From Planctomycetota bacterium (lineage in GTDB: Bacteria > Planctomycetota > UBA1135 > UBA2386): DNA of 64,000 bases. The position numbers and the translations under genes are program-made. The notes under the pieces were generated by a model. It did not search any database, was not told the origin of the DNA, and saw only the letters and a list, made by a program, of their open reading frames with translations. Positions within the stretch are counted from its first letter, which is position 1. Each line of letters starts with the position of its first letter. This document shows positions 1-8,990 of the stretch, in pieces. Where the stretch lies: NCBI GenBank assembly GCA_021776805.1, contig JAJFFD010000045.1, forward strand, positions 1 to 64,000, given 5' to 3'.

Positions 1-1558
1 CGCCGAGACCGTCGCTGACAGAAAGGGTGAAGCTGCTGCCGAGAGTTAGGCTATCCGTACCCTCCAGCCTAGGAACGATTGCCCCCGAGCCAGCATTCCC
101 CTCACCAAAGGGCTGGGCGCCGAATGGAATATTGAAGTAAACGTCCTCGCTGCCGTTGCGGTCATCGCTCCAGACCACATACACCGAATCACCGGATGAA
201 GCGATTTGCGGAGCCAGAGACACTCCATCCACCGGATTCTCCGTATCCAGGCGGATGTCAGAATCCAGCCATGTGAGCCCGCCATCGAGAGAGCGATCGA
301 AGTAGATGTCCTCTTTCCCGTCGCGATGACTCAGCCAGGTCACATAGATCGCATTCTCTGCGGCTGTGATTTGAGGACGAGGCTCTACGAGTCTTCCGGG
401 CACCCCCGAGTCGATCCGAAGATCGGATGGCAACCAGCTAGCGCCGCCGTCGAGCGAACGGTTGAAGTAGACTTCTGTGTCTACTCCAAGAGATCCGCGC
501 CTATCCTCCCAGATCACATAGATCGAGTCCCCTGAGAGAGCTATCTGCGGACGACCCCTTCGCGTATCCGGGTCCGAGACATGATTCAGAACATTGTCCG
601 CAGGCAACCAGGTGGCGCCGGCATCCACCGAGTGATTCGATTCGATCTCCGCCCAGCTGACATCAGATGCCTGATACCAGTTTGTCCAGAAAACATGGAC
701 GCGGTCGCCTTGGGCCGCAATCTGCAAGTTTGCAACTACGAAGCCTGAGTCTCGACCCGCTGGAATAGCATCGACTCTGACTTCAGAGGCCAGCCAGGTT
801 GCCCCGCGATCCTTCGAGCAGTTGAGTTGTGCTCTAGAAGAGTAGCTGGGCCACTGGCCAGGTGGATTGAAGTTAATACGATCCGCCCAGACCACATAGA
901 CCGAGTCACCCGAGGTCGCAATCTGTGGAGCAAAGGATGGGTACGATCCAGGTGCATCCGAATCCAAACGGATGTCATTGGCTCCCCAGATGGCACCAGC
1001 GTCGGCGGAACGGTTGAGGTAAACGCCCTCACTTGCATTGCGAGCATCCTGCCAAGTGACGTAAACGCAGTCCTCCGAAACTGCGATCTGCGGCAGCTCC
1101 GATGCAGCGGATCCAATGGGATCCGTATCCAGTCGGAGGTCGGAGCTCAGCCAGGTGAGCCCGCCATCGAGGGATCGATTGAAGTAGATGTCCAGCTCGC
1201 CATTCCGCCCGTCCTCCCATGCCACATAGACTCTGTTTCCTGATGCCACAAGTTGCGGAGAGCTCGAGATCGCTACTCCTGCCAAGTCCGTGTTCAATCG
1301 GATGTCTGACTCGAGCCAGGTCGCTCCACCGTCGAGGGAGCGATTGAAGTAGATGTCGGATTCGCCGTTGCGCTGATCCGCCCAGGTCACGTAGACCGAG
1401 TCGCCGGATGCGGCGATCTGGGGGGACAGGGAAGCAGCTGTACCAGGCAAGTCCGTTCCCAGGCGAAGGTCCGGCGTTTTCTGCGCCATGGCAGGGGCCG
1501 AGAGGATGGCTGTGACTAGCAGGAGTCCGAGCCCTAGTCGTGCTGCTCTCATTTCCAT
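1..1558 (-). CDS. Asp-box (BNR) repeat exoprotein, 3' end off the left edge
   Basis: An uninterrupted minus-strand frame runs from ATG at 1558 off the left edge, giving 519 codons with no stop. The start is preceded by GGAAGGAG at good spacing; a second ATG lies at 1552. Residues 1-25 form a signal peptide ending AMA-Q. The rest is a chain of about 65-residue repeats, each with a SVYVTWAD-like strand, an IYFNRS segment and an Asp-box (SLDGGATW and variants), as in sialidase-type beta-propellers. No catalytic sialidase residues could be assigned, so binding or surface display is as likely as hydrolysis. After the propeller, from about residue 485, a segment with GTDSLTLGSSFTLSVSDG resembles the start of a C-terminal module seen in planctomycete exported proteins. 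The protein is probably secreted or on the surface. Its C-terminus is missing. Confidence 0.85.
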   Translation of the reverse strand, partial: MEMRAARLGLGLLLVTAILSAPAMAQKTPDLRLGTDLPGTAASLSPQIAASGDSVYVTWADQRNGESDIYFNRSLDGGATWLESDIRLNTDLAGVAISSSPQLVASGNRVYVAWEDGRNGELDIYFNRSLDGGLTWLSSDLRLDTDPIGSAASELPQIAVSEDCVYVTWQDARNASEGVYLNRSADAGAIWGANDIRLDSDAPGSYPSFAPQIATSGDSVYVVWADRINFNPPGQWPSYSSRAQLNCSKDRGATWLASEVRVDAIPAGRDSGFVVANLQIAAQGDRVHVFWTNWYQASDVSWAEIESNHSVDAGATWLPADNVLNHVSDPDTRRGRPQIALSGDSIYVIWEDRRGSLGVDTEVYFNRSLDGGASWLPSDLRIDSGVPGRLVEPRPQITAAENAIYVTWLSHRDGKEDIYFDRSLDGGLTWLDSDIRLDTENPVDGVSLAPQIASSGDSVYVVWSDDRNGSEDVYFNIPFGAQPFGEGNAGSGAIVPRLEGTDSLTLGSSFTLSVSDGLG

Positions 1559-1669
1559 GCTGCGCTGACTCCTTCCGAACCTGGTGGCGGGCAGGAAGAT
1601 GGTAGATGGCAGTATAGACCTGTCAACCAACCCAGGAGACCCAAACAGACAGGCACAGACAGCGGAATC

Positions 1670-1694
1670 AAAAAAGGCCCGCACTAGGCGGGCC
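1670..1694 (-). terminator. Rho-independent terminator of the Bax-inhibitor gene
   Basis: On the minus strand GGCCCGC, a five-base loop and GCGGGCC form a perfect seven-pair stem followed directly by six T. It lies 27 bases past the stop of the gene at 1721-2419 and ahead of the start region of the Asp-box gene, separating the two units. Confidence 0.85.
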
Positions 1695-1720
1695 TTCTTC
1701 TTCGACTGACGATCCGGAAC

Positions 1721-2419
1721 TCAGTCCCGACTCGACATCAGGGCCAGGAGATGCTGGAACAACAAAACCACATCCACGAACAGCACCGCCGCCGCGGACA
1801 CATGCGCCGTCACCGGATAGTGATGCAGGATCCGGCTAGTGTCGTACAGGATGAATCCGGAGAACAGCATGGCGCCGATGACCGAGAACCAGGTGCCCAA
1901 CACAATGCCGAACAGCCATGCGCAGATGGCAATTCCGATCATGGAAAAGAGCACGATCGAGAGCACTCCACCCATGAAGGAGAAGTCTTTGCCGCTGACA
2001 AACACATAAGCCGTGAGTCCGAAGAAGATCAGGGCCGTGATTAGGCTGGCCTGACCGACAACTCCCGGCTGCGTCTGGCTGGCATACATAACCCAAGGGG
2101 CAATGAGGAGGCCAAAAACAAAGACGTAGGCAGCGAAGGCGATGGCATTGATCCCAGGCTTCTCTGCGACCGCGTGCACTGCGTAGGCACCACCCAGCAT
2201 GAAGACAATCGCGATGATCGGGTTCTGGACTATGCCCCAGGCGAAGTCCCGTAGAGCCGGAATTTCCTGCACCGCCCACATGGTCGCGCAGAACCCCAAC
2301 ACACCCATCAGCAACCAGGTGTAGGTCTTCTGCAGGAAAGCTGCCCGCTCATTAACAGCTGCCTCAGCAGCGGGAACAGCCTGGTTCATGGCGTAAGGAT
2401 TGGACGGATTCTCGTTCAT
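1721..2419 (-). CDS. Bax inhibitor-1 / YccA family membrane protein
   Basis: 232 residues, the usual length for the family. After a polar N-terminus of about 30 residues there are seven hydrophobic segments. Family marks are GKDFSFMGG near residue 145, GFILYDTSRILH around 185-197, and the C-terminal stretch FVDVVLLFQHLLALM. Known members are pH-sensitive calcium-leak channels or modulators of membrane protease FtsH; which applies here cannot be told from sequence. The gene stands alone, ends in a clear terminator and is divergent from the peptidase gene at 2558. Confidence 0.9.
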   Translation of the reverse strand: MNENPSNPYAMNQAVPAAEAAVNERAAFLQKTYTWLLMGVLGFCATMWAVQEIPALRDFAWGIVQNPIIAIVFMLGGAYAVHAVAEKPGINAIAFAAYVFVFGLLIAPWVMYASQTQPGVVGQASLITALIFFGLTAYVFVSGKDFSFMGGVLSIVLFSMIGIAICAWLFGIVLGTWFSVIGAMLFSGFILYDTSRILHHYPVTAHVSAAAVLFVDVVLLFQHLLALMSSRD

Positions 2420-2557
2420 GCGTTCTCTCTCTTGGATCTCAGCTAACGGGCTCCGACAATAGCTCCGGGCCGCAGGTAGGCAAGAAAGGGTCGGAAGACC
2501 CGATCCAGTCCAAGCGGCAGGCCGAACCCGGCCATCCCCCCACCCAGGAGAACTGCC

Positions 2558-4780
2558 ATGCTCAGCCTCAGCGCCGTCTCGAAAGCCACGGTCCCATTCC
2601 TCTTCGTCCTCCTCCTGCCCGGAGTTGCATCAACTCAGGACAAGTCTCTCAGTCTGAGGCAGACTCTGGGCTCCGCGGTCCGCTTCGCGCCCGAGCCGGC
2701 GAACGTAAGTTGGGGCCCGAAAAAGGACTTGCTGATCATCAAAGGAGCGGGGGAGGGTGGGGCTCTGCAGGCCCGGGAGCCGGGAACCTGGGCGCAGCGT
2801 GAGGTCTCTCCAGAGGCCCGCCAGGCTGCCGAGCGTCGGGCTCGGAACGCTGGTCGAAGGGGCGGTCGGGGACGTCGTGGAGGAGCTCCGGCCGCGCGGC
2901 CGAATCCAAAGGAGGTGAGCCTGACTCGGCGGGCTCGAGAGGGCGACTATCTATTGAACATCCCCGGGAAGGAGCCTCGGATCATCGGCAAGCGCGGCGA
3001 GCGTGAAGCGCATCTGAGTCCGGACAAGGCGTCGGTGAGCTACGTGCGCGATCACAACCTGATCATCAGCAACCTGGCTGGCGACTTCGAGTGGTCCGTG
3101 AGTCGGGATGGTCACGAGCGCCTTCTCTACGGCTACCTGGATTGGGTCTACCAGGAGGAGGTCTATGGTCGTGGTGACTTCCAGGCCCACTGGTGGAGTC
3201 CGGATTCGGCCAAGGTGGCCTTCCTGCGCATCGACGAGTCCGCAGTGAAGACCTTCACGGTGATCGATCACGTGCCAGAGGACGAGCTGGCAGATGAACG
3301 TGCTGTGGTCAACGAGACCACCAACTATCCCAAGGCCGGCGATCCGAACCCGACGGTGCGTCTTGGCGTGGCCATGCCGGAGGCCAAGGCGGTGAGCTGG
3401 ATGGATCTGGACAAGTACGCGGACGAGGAGTTTCTCATCGTGCGAGTGGGCTGGACCCCGGATGGCAGCAGGCTGGTCTTCCAAGTGCAGAATCGCATCC
3501 AGACCTGGCTGGATCTCAACTTTGCCGACCCGGTGACTGGCGCGGTCGAGACGGTGTTTCGTGAGGGGTCGAAGAGCTGGGTGAATGTGCTCGAGACTCC
3601 GCGCTGGCTAAAGGATGGCGGCTTCCTCTGGCATAGCGAGCGCGATGGCTACCAGCACATCTACCGCTATGGGGCGGATGGGAAGCTGCGCAATGCAGTG
3701 AGCCGGGGCAAGTGGCCCGTCAGTAGCGTGATCGAGGTCGATGAGGATCAGGGGCTGATTTGGTTCACCGGTGCTCAGGAGAAGAAGATCGGCAGCTATG
3801 TCTATCGAGCGAAGTTGGATGGCAGCGAGATGCTCTGTCTGACGCCCGAGTTCGGCAGCCACGCGGTGCAGCTGAACAAAGACGGGAGCTTCTTCATCGA
3901 TCGCTTCTCGTCTTTGACGAGTCCAACCGAGGTCCGGCTCTGTGACGCCACTGGGGAGATCCTGCGTCGCTTCGAATCGACGCCGTCCAAGGCCATGGGC
4001 GAATATGCCTTCGCCTTGAAGGAGCATCAGCGCATCGCCGCGCGGGATGGCTTCGAGCTGGATGTGACCTTGATCAAGCCGAAGGGCATGGACGAGAGCG
4101 AGAAGCACCCGATCTGGATCGACACGTACTCGGGGCCGAATGCGCCGACCCTGCGCAACTCCTGGAACTACAGTGCCTGGCATCAGTTCTTGGCGCAGAA
4201 AGGAGTGCTGGTGCTGCAGGTGAACGTGCGCTCGGCGAGTGGTCTCGGGCAGGTGACCACAGCGACCTGCTACAAGCAGTTCGGGGTGCAGGAGCTGAAG
4301 GACATCGAGGATGCAATCGCCTGGGTCGGCAAGAACCCCTGGGCCGACACCAGTCGGGTCGGCATCTACGGTTGGAGCTACGGCGGTTTCATGACCGCCT
4401 TCGCTCTCACTCACAGCAAGGCCTTCCGCCTTGGCGTTGCGGGCGCAGGCGTCTATGACTGGCAGCTCTACGACACGATCTACACCGAGCGTTACATGGA
4501 CACGCCGCAGGCGAATGCAGCCGGCTACTCTGCGAGCTCTGTGCTGGAGGCAGCCAAGGATCTCAGTGGTCACCTGGTGCTCCTGCATGGCACCATGGAC
4601 GACAACGTGCACTTTCAGAACACGGTGCGCTTCGTCTACGAGCTGCAGAAGGCGGACAAGGAATTCGATCTGATGATCTATCCCAAGTCACGGCACGGTG
4701 TGCGAATGGAGGAACAGACCTGGCATATGCGTAAGCTGATCTGGAAGCAGATCAGTGAACAGCTCCTGGGTGAGTCCTAA
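2558..4780 (+). CDS. Secreted dipeptidyl-peptidase IV family serine peptidase (S9B)
   Basis: 740 residues with an N-terminal signal peptide (hydrophobic core 11-25, ending near VAST-Q). The order is N-terminal DPP-IV beta-propeller, then S9 catalytic alpha/beta-hydrolase domain from about 500. The paired glutamates of DPP-IV that hold the substrate amino terminus are present as DWVYQEEV (E200, E201). The catalytic triad is S607 in GWSYGG, D681 in HGTMDDNVH and H713 in SRHGVR. It should therefore remove dipeptides from N-termini of peptides outside the cytoplasm. Odd: an Arg/Gly-rich insert of about 25 residues near 92-118 that is not part of the DPP-IV core. Its stop is five bases ahead of the ion channel gene. 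Confidence 0.92.
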   Translation: MLSLSAVSKATVPFLFVLLLPGVASTQDKSLSLRQTLGSAVRFAPEPANVSWGPKKDLLIIKGAGEGGALQAREPGTWAQREVSPEARQAAERRARNAGRRGGRGRRGGAPAARPNPKEVSLTRRAREGDYLLNIPGKEPRIIGKRGEREAHLSPDKASVSYVRDHNLIISNLAGDFEWSVSRDGHERLLYGYLDWVYQEEVYGRGDFQAHWWSPDSAKVAFLRIDESAVKTFTVIDHVPEDELADERAVVNETTNYPKAGDPNPTVRLGVAMPEAKAVSWMDLDKYADEEFLIVRVGWTPDGSRLVFQVQNRIQTWLDLNFADPVTGAVETVFREGSKSWVNVLETPRWLKDGGFLWHSERDGYQHIYRYGADGKLRNAVSRGKWPVSSVIEVDEDQGLIWFTGAQEKKIGSYVYRAKLDGSEMLCLTPEFGSHAVQLNKDGSFFIDRFSSLTSPTEVRLCDATGEILRRFESTPSKAMGEYAFALKEHQRIAARDGFELDVTLIKPKGMDESEKHPIWIDTYSGPNAPTLRNSWNYSAWHQFLAQKGVLVLQVNVRSASGLGQVTTATCYKQFGVQELKDIEDAIAWVGKNPWADTSRVGIYGWSYGGFMTAFALTHSKAFRLGVAGAGVYDWQLYDTIYTERYMDTPQANAAGYSASSVLEAAKDLSGHLVLLHGTMDDNVHFQNTVRFVYELQKADKEFDLMIYPKSRHGVRMEEQTWHMRKLIWKQISEQLLGES

Positions 4781-4785
4781 AAGGC

Positions 4786-5481
4786 ATGACACGGGGGAAA
4801 TACACCCAGCTGTTAGTTGCCCTCGCAGTCTTGGGGGCGATGTACTCGATCATGGGGTATCCAACAGGCCGGGTGATCTGGAGTATCTCCTTCTGGGTGG
4901 TCCTGCTCGTTTCCCTCCAAGCCTGCGCCAGCTCCCGACAGAAGCTGTTCGCCTCGGCCCTCTTCCTGGCTTCCCTGGGAATCGGTATCCCAGGGCTGGT
5001 GTTCCTACAGCAGAAGGGGGCGCAGTTCTACGTGGATCACACCTGGATGGTCGCCTCGACCTCAGTGTTGCACCTGGTCTTCCTTGCACTGGTCGGGTGG
5101 CTCATCCTCAAGGACGTGTTCACCGGCTTTTCCGTAGACGTGCAGCGCATTGCCGGTGCCGCCTGCTTCTACGTCTTGCTGGGCCTGGCCGGAGCTTGGG
5201 CCTATCAGCTCATCGCCTGCTTCGGCGAGACGGCTGCCTTTCGCGAGCATGACCTCGACATGCACATCCAGGACGACAGCCTGCCCACCTTCCTGTACTT
5301 CTCCTTCGTTACCCTCACCACCTTGGGCTACGGGGACATCCAACCGGTGAATCCAATCGCCCGCCTCTGTGCCGGTGCGCAAGCCTTGGTCGGTCAACTC
5401 TATCTGACCATCTTGGTGGCGCGCCTGGTCGGGCTGCACATTTCCCAGCGCGGACTCGAGCGGGACGAGGCCCAGGAGTAG
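4786..5481 (+). CDS. Six-helix potassium-type ion channel
   Basis: 231 residues. Four hydrophobic segments in residues 5-105 are followed by a two-helix pore module. The selectivity filter TLGYGD is at residues 179-184, preceded by the pore helix FVTLTT, which points to potassium selectivity. There is no recognisable voltage-sensor arginine ladder and no RCK/TrkA-N regulatory domain after the last helix; the protein ends about 20 residues beyond it. It belongs to the ion_trans_2 group. The start lies five bases after the DPP-IV-type peptidase stop, so the two are probably co-transcribed, though a functional link is not obvious. Confidence 0.85.
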   Translation: MTRGKYTQLLVALAVLGAMYSIMGYPTGRVIWSISFWVVLLVSLQACASSRQKLFASALFLASLGIGIPGLVFLQQKGAQFYVDHTWMVASTSVLHLVFLALVGWLILKDVFTGFSVDVQRIAGAACFYVLLGLAGAWAYQLIACFGETAAFREHDLDMHIQDDSLPTFLYFSFVTLTTLGYGDIQPVNPIARLCAGAQALVGQLYLTILVARLVGLHISQRGLERDEAQE

Positions 5482-5485
5482 GGGC

Positions 5486-5752
5486 CTAGAGCTTCAACCC
5501 CTCGTAGCAGCCTCGTCCGGGGCGGCAGTCGTCCACGTCGACGATCTGATCATCCGGGCCGATCTCCGTGCAGGTACGCAGGCACCAGTAGTAGCCATCC
5601 CCTGGGCGATCCCGATAGTCGTAGATCTTCTCATCCATCTGGTGGGTGAGGATCTGCTTCATGATCATGGCGGGGCAGAGATCCTTGGGAGTCAGGTCCC
5701 GGTGAGTAGGCAGCTCGGCATCTGTGTTCTTGTTGAGCTTTTTGGCGTTCAT
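5486..5752 (-). CDS. Small Cys-rich protein of the molybdenum hydroxylase operon
   Basis: 88 residues, no signal peptide, family not recognised. A GAGGTGAT ribosome site sits just before the ATG, and the start is four bases after the stop of the FAD subunit gene, so it is the last gene of that operon. Cysteines are C26, C57, C61, C76 and C82; the last four sit in an acidic, aromatic C-terminal half (WCLRTC, then DDCRPGRGC) and could bind a metal or iron-sulfur cluster. A role as electron acceptor, assembly factor or small subunit of the neighbouring enzyme is inference from position alone. No XdhC/MocA-type chaperone gene is seen here, so it might fill that place. Confidence 0.75.
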   Translation of the reverse strand: MNAKKLNKNTDAELPTHRDLTPKDLCPAMIMKQILTHQMDEKIYDYRDRPGDGYYWCLRTCTEIGPDDQIVDVDDCRPGRGCYEGLKL

Positions 5753-5756
5753 GGCA

Positions 5757-6740
5757 TCACCTCAGTCCGGAAGCCTGGGCCAGGGCATCGCGGAGCACCG
5801 CCTTGCCCAATTCGATCTTGTACTCGTTCTGTGCGAGTGGAACTGCCTTGGCGTAGGCGGCAGCCGCGACCTTGCCGAAGAGTTCCATGCTCGCATCCTG
5901 ACCGGCCAGCATCTCGGCGGCCTGGTCACAGGGAATGGGGTTGGGCGCCACTGCTCCCAGGCAGATACGTCCGGAGAGGATTGCCTTCCCCTTCATCACC
6001 AGGAGCACGGCCGCTGCGGTGGTGGCCCAGTCGAAGCTGAGCTTCTCCCGGCTCTCCACATAGGCTGTGGATGTTCCGGTGACAGCTGCGGGGATGTGGA
6101 TGTGAGTGAGGATCTCGTTGTCGCTGAGAGTGTGCTCCGCTTCTGAGGCCAGGGGTAGCTCGGGATAGAGCTCGGCGATGGGGAAGCGATTGCTTTCCTC
6201 ACCGGATTGGGTGGAGAGCTCAGCTCCCAGGACGTAGAGGGCCGGAGCCAGGTTGCTCGGGTGGACCCGCATGCAATCGAGGGTGCCCATCACCGAGTGG
6301 TAGCGGTTCTCGCCATCCACGGCCAGGCAGCTTGGGCCGCGGCCACCGTGCAGACACTTGAAAGCTTCGGAACGCAGATACCAGCAGCGAGTCTTTTGCA
6401 GAAGGTTGCCGCCGAGAGTGCCGCGATTGCGAATCTGTGGGGTCGCCGTGGTCTCTGCGGCTTGCTTGAGCGCGCGCCATTCCGGGCCAGCAAGGCTTGC
6501 CGAGCTGGCGATGTCGTGGATGCTGGTCAAGCTACCGATGTCGAAGCCACCGGCCTGAGGATTGATCCCGGCCAGATCCTTTTTGAATTCGAGCAGGTTG
6601 ATCAGAGTCTCCGGATTCTCGATGCGTTCCTTGAGTCGGTCGAGCAAGTCGGTGCCGGCAGCTTTGAAGACCGCGTTGGGGCCGCCGCGCAGGCTGGCGT
6701 CCTTGATGTTGTCGGGCAGGAAGAGTTCGAATGAATGCAT
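5757..6740 (-). CDS. FAD-binding subunit of molybdenum hydroxylase (PaoB/YagS-like)
   Basis: 327 residues. An N-terminal FAD-binding domain of the CO-dehydrogenase flavoprotein type has AAGTDLLDRLK (FAD loop, about 27-37) and IRNRGTLGGNL (about 103-113). It is followed by the CODH_FAD_C-like domain. Four cysteines, C119, C129, C138 and C156, lie in an insert directly after the second FAD motif. E. coli PaoB has a comparable insert binding a [4Fe-4S] cluster, and the context (QKTRC, FKC, PSC, LDC) is very similar. The subunit would pass electrons from the iron-sulfur subunit to FAD and then to an acceptor. Gene order is iron-sulfur, molybdenum, FAD, unlike E. coli paoABC where FAD comes second. 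Confidence 0.9.
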   Translation of the reverse strand: MHSFELFLPDNIKDASLRGGPNAVFKAAGTDLLDRLKERIENPETLINLLEFKKDLAGINPQAGGFDIGSLTSIHDIASSASLAGPEWRALKQAAETTATPQIRNRGTLGGNLLQKTRCWYLRSEAFKCLHGGRGPSCLAVDGENRYHSVMGTLDCMRVHPSNLAPALYVLGAELSTQSGEESNRFPIAELYPELPLASEAEHTLSDNEILTHIHIPAAVTGTSTAYVESREKLSFDWATTAAAVLLVMKGKAILSGRICLGAVAPNPIPCDQAAEMLAGQDASMELFGKVAAAAYAKAVPLAQNEYKIELGKAVLRDALAQASGLR

Positions 6741-6749
6741 GTCAGCTCC

Positions 6750-8990
6750 TCACTTCTTCTTGCTGTGCAGGGCCGCAAGGACCTTGTCGGGGGTGATTGG
6801 CATGGAGCGCATGGGCAGGCCCAGGGCGTTGCTCACCGCATTGGCGACGGCGGCGGGAGCAGCTGTCGAAGGAGGCTCGCCGAGGCCGGCGGCGCCCACG
6901 TTGTTCTTGCCGTTGGCGACGGAATACATGATGGCTTCCATCTCAGGCATGTCGAGAGTGCCAGCGATTTTGTAGTTTGCAAAGTCGCCGTTGAGCATGC
7001 GGCCCTGCTTGGGGTCCATGATGCGTTGCTCGTGCAGCACGTAGCTGATGCCTTCGATCATGGCGCCGATCACCTGGCTCTCGGCGAGCTTCTGGTTGAT
7101 CACCAGGCCGCAGTCCTGTACGCCGAGCATCTTCTCGACCAAGACCAGCCCGGTTTCGCGATCGACTCTGACAGCGGCGAATTGGCAGCCGCAGACGTTG
7201 TCCTGGTAGCCATCGTAGTTGGCCTGGCGGATGCCGGTTGCTTCGATGGGCTCGGCGCCGATCAGCTTGCAGGCTTCCTGAAAGGGGATCATCTCCCCGC
7301 CCTGCAGACCGATGTGGCCGTTCTGCCAGATGATCTTGTTTGCGTCGACTTGCAGCCGCTCGGCGACCTTGGCGCCGAGCTCTTGCTTGGCCAGGCCCGC
7401 TGCATGGCGCACCGCCGGGCTGAGGCTCGGCGTGGTCGTGCTGCCGCCGCTCGCCGGTCCGGGGGGATCGTTGGTGTTACCCATGCTGACCCGGATCTGC
7501 TCCGGGCTGATGCCCAGCTCTTCGGCGGTGAGCATGGCCATGAGGGTTTTCATGCCCGTGCCGATGTCCTGGGCGCCGTTGCGCGACTCGACGCTGCCGT
7601 CACGATGGATGCGGCAGGTCACGCGATGCTTGCCGCCGCCCATGCCACCCCAGAATGCGGAGGCCATGCCGGCGCCGCGCAGATACCTGGGATCCTCGCC
7701 GGAGCCGGGGCTGGCGTTGTAATGCTCTGCCCAGCCGAACTTCTCGGCGCCGAGTTGCCACTCGGCCTTGCGTAGTTCCGAGTTGTCGTTTAGCAGGCGG
7801 AAGGCCAGAGGATCCAAGCCGCATTTCGCGGCGAGGATGTCCATCATGCCTTCCATGGCGAAGACACCCTGGGGACGGCCTGGTGCGCGCATGGCCCGTG
7901 AGGCGTCCGTGTCCGTAGCCAGGTCCACATGGATGCGACGATGCTTGGCATTGTCGAAGTAGTTGGTGTGGTGGGAGGTGCTGCCGCCGCGGCCATTGCA
8001 GCCAGGCCCACCAAAGGAGCGTGTATCCCAGGCCACGACCGTGCCGTCCTTCTTCGCGCCGGCACGAATCTGAATCACTGCCGAGGGGCGGTTGCCAGTG
8101 CAGGTGTGTTCTTCGAAGCGGTCGAGCATGAGCTTGACCGGGGCATTCGCCTGCTTGGAGAGGAGAGCACAGGCCATGCCTTCCTCGCCGGGGGTGAACT
8201 TGCTGCCGAAGCCACCGCCGACGAATTCGGCGCGAACCGTGACTCGGTCCTGGGGGATGTCGAGGGCGCTGGCCAGCGCCTGGCGAGCTCCAAAGGTGGC
8301 TTGGGTGGAGGCCCAGATCTCGGCCGAATCCGTTTCCTTCTTGTACCAGACCACATTGCCGTGTGACTCCAGACTGGAGTGAGTCTGCACTTCCATGCTC
8401 CAGGTCCCTTCGGCGGAAACATCGGCTTCCGAGACTTCCAGCTCCATGTCCGGATCCGCTGGTCGACGGCGGGCGGCCGGGCGCGGTACTGGCCATGGAT
8501 CACTGATGTTGTTCTCGTTGAGGTTCGGCGCGCCTTCTGCTGCGAGGAGCTCGACGTTGTGGGCCTCGATTTCATACTCGGCCACGATGGCGCTGAGAGC
8601 ATCTCGGGCCTGGTCGAGGGTGTCGGCGGCGATGGCGGCTACCGGATCGCCAACGTAGCGAATGCGGTTGCGCTCGCCTTGCTTCATGACGACCGCGGCT
8701 TTGACTCCGGGCATGTCCAGAGTCTTGCTGAGGTCAACGCTCTTGACGCTTCCGCGCGGGTGTGGGGAGCGCAGGATGATGCCGTGGAGCATGCCGGGCA
8801 AATTGATGTCGTAGGCATACTTGGCTCTGCCGGTGACCTTGGCGAAGGCATCTATGCGATCGCTACGGCCGCCGACGGACTCGAGCTTGGTATCCAGGTC
8901 CCAGGGAGTCAGGTCCCCTTCTGGAACATCGACTTTGATCTTGCGATTGTCACCGGCAAAGCCGACGCGCATCTCGTGTTCGTTCTTCAT
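6750..8990 (-). CDS. Molybdopterin-binding catalytic subunit (aldehyde oxidoreductase / xanthine dehydrogenase family)
   Basis: 746 residues from the ATG at 8990, which has AGGAGGG upstream and overlaps the stop of the iron-sulfur subunit as ATGA. The frame is open further upstream, but that part overlaps the iron-sulfur gene and is not real. The N-terminal aldehyde oxidase a/b hammerhead domain contains DAFAKVTGRAKYAYDI. The Mo-cofactor domains show GGGFGSKF, ARQALASAL, RAPGRPQG and, near the C-terminus, GLGEPPSTAAPA with the glutamate expected to be the catalytic base. Closest in pattern to E. coli PaoC (YagR), which oxidises aromatic aldehydes with molybdopterin cytosine dinucleotide. The actual substrate cannot be read from sequence. 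It has no export signal and would be carried out with the Tat-bearing subunit. Confidence 0.92.
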   Translation of the reverse strand: MKNEHEMRVGFAGDNRKIKVDVPEGDLTPWDLDTKLESVGGRSDRIDAFAKVTGRAKYAYDINLPGMLHGIILRSPHPRGSVKSVDLSKTLDMPGVKAAVVMKQGERNRIRYVGDPVAAIAADTLDQARDALSAIVAEYEIEAHNVELLAAEGAPNLNENNISDPWPVPRPAARRRPADPDMELEVSEADVSAEGTWSMEVQTHSSLESHGNVVWYKKETDSAEIWASTQATFGARQALASALDIPQDRVTVRAEFVGGGFGSKFTPGEEGMACALLSKQANAPVKLMLDRFEEHTCTGNRPSAVIQIRAGAKKDGTVVAWDTRSFGGPGCNGRGGSTSHHTNYFDNAKHRRIHVDLATDTDASRAMRAPGRPQGVFAMEGMMDILAAKCGLDPLAFRLLNDNSELRKAEWQLGAEKFGWAEHYNASPGSGEDPRYLRGAGMASAFWGGMGGGKHRVTCRIHRDGSVESRNGAQDIGTGMKTLMAMLTAEELGISPEQIRVSMGNTNDPPGPASGGSTTTPSLSPAVRHAAGLAKQELGAKVAERLQVDANKIIWQNGHIGLQGGEMIPFQEACKLIGAEPIEATGIRQANYDGYQDNVCGCQFAAVRVDRETGLVLVEKMLGVQDCGLVINQKLAESQVIGAMIEGISYVLHEQRIMDPKQGRMLNGDFANYKIAGTLDMPEMEAIMYSVANGKNNVGAAGLGEPPSTAAPAAVANAVSNALGLPMRSMPITPDKVLAALHSKKK

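Noticed and set aside
3608-4612. 334-codon minus-strand frame inside the DPP-IV-type gene
   Set aside because: The plus-strand frame shows a complete catalytic triad; the antisense product has no recognisable pattern and arises from GC-rich third positions.
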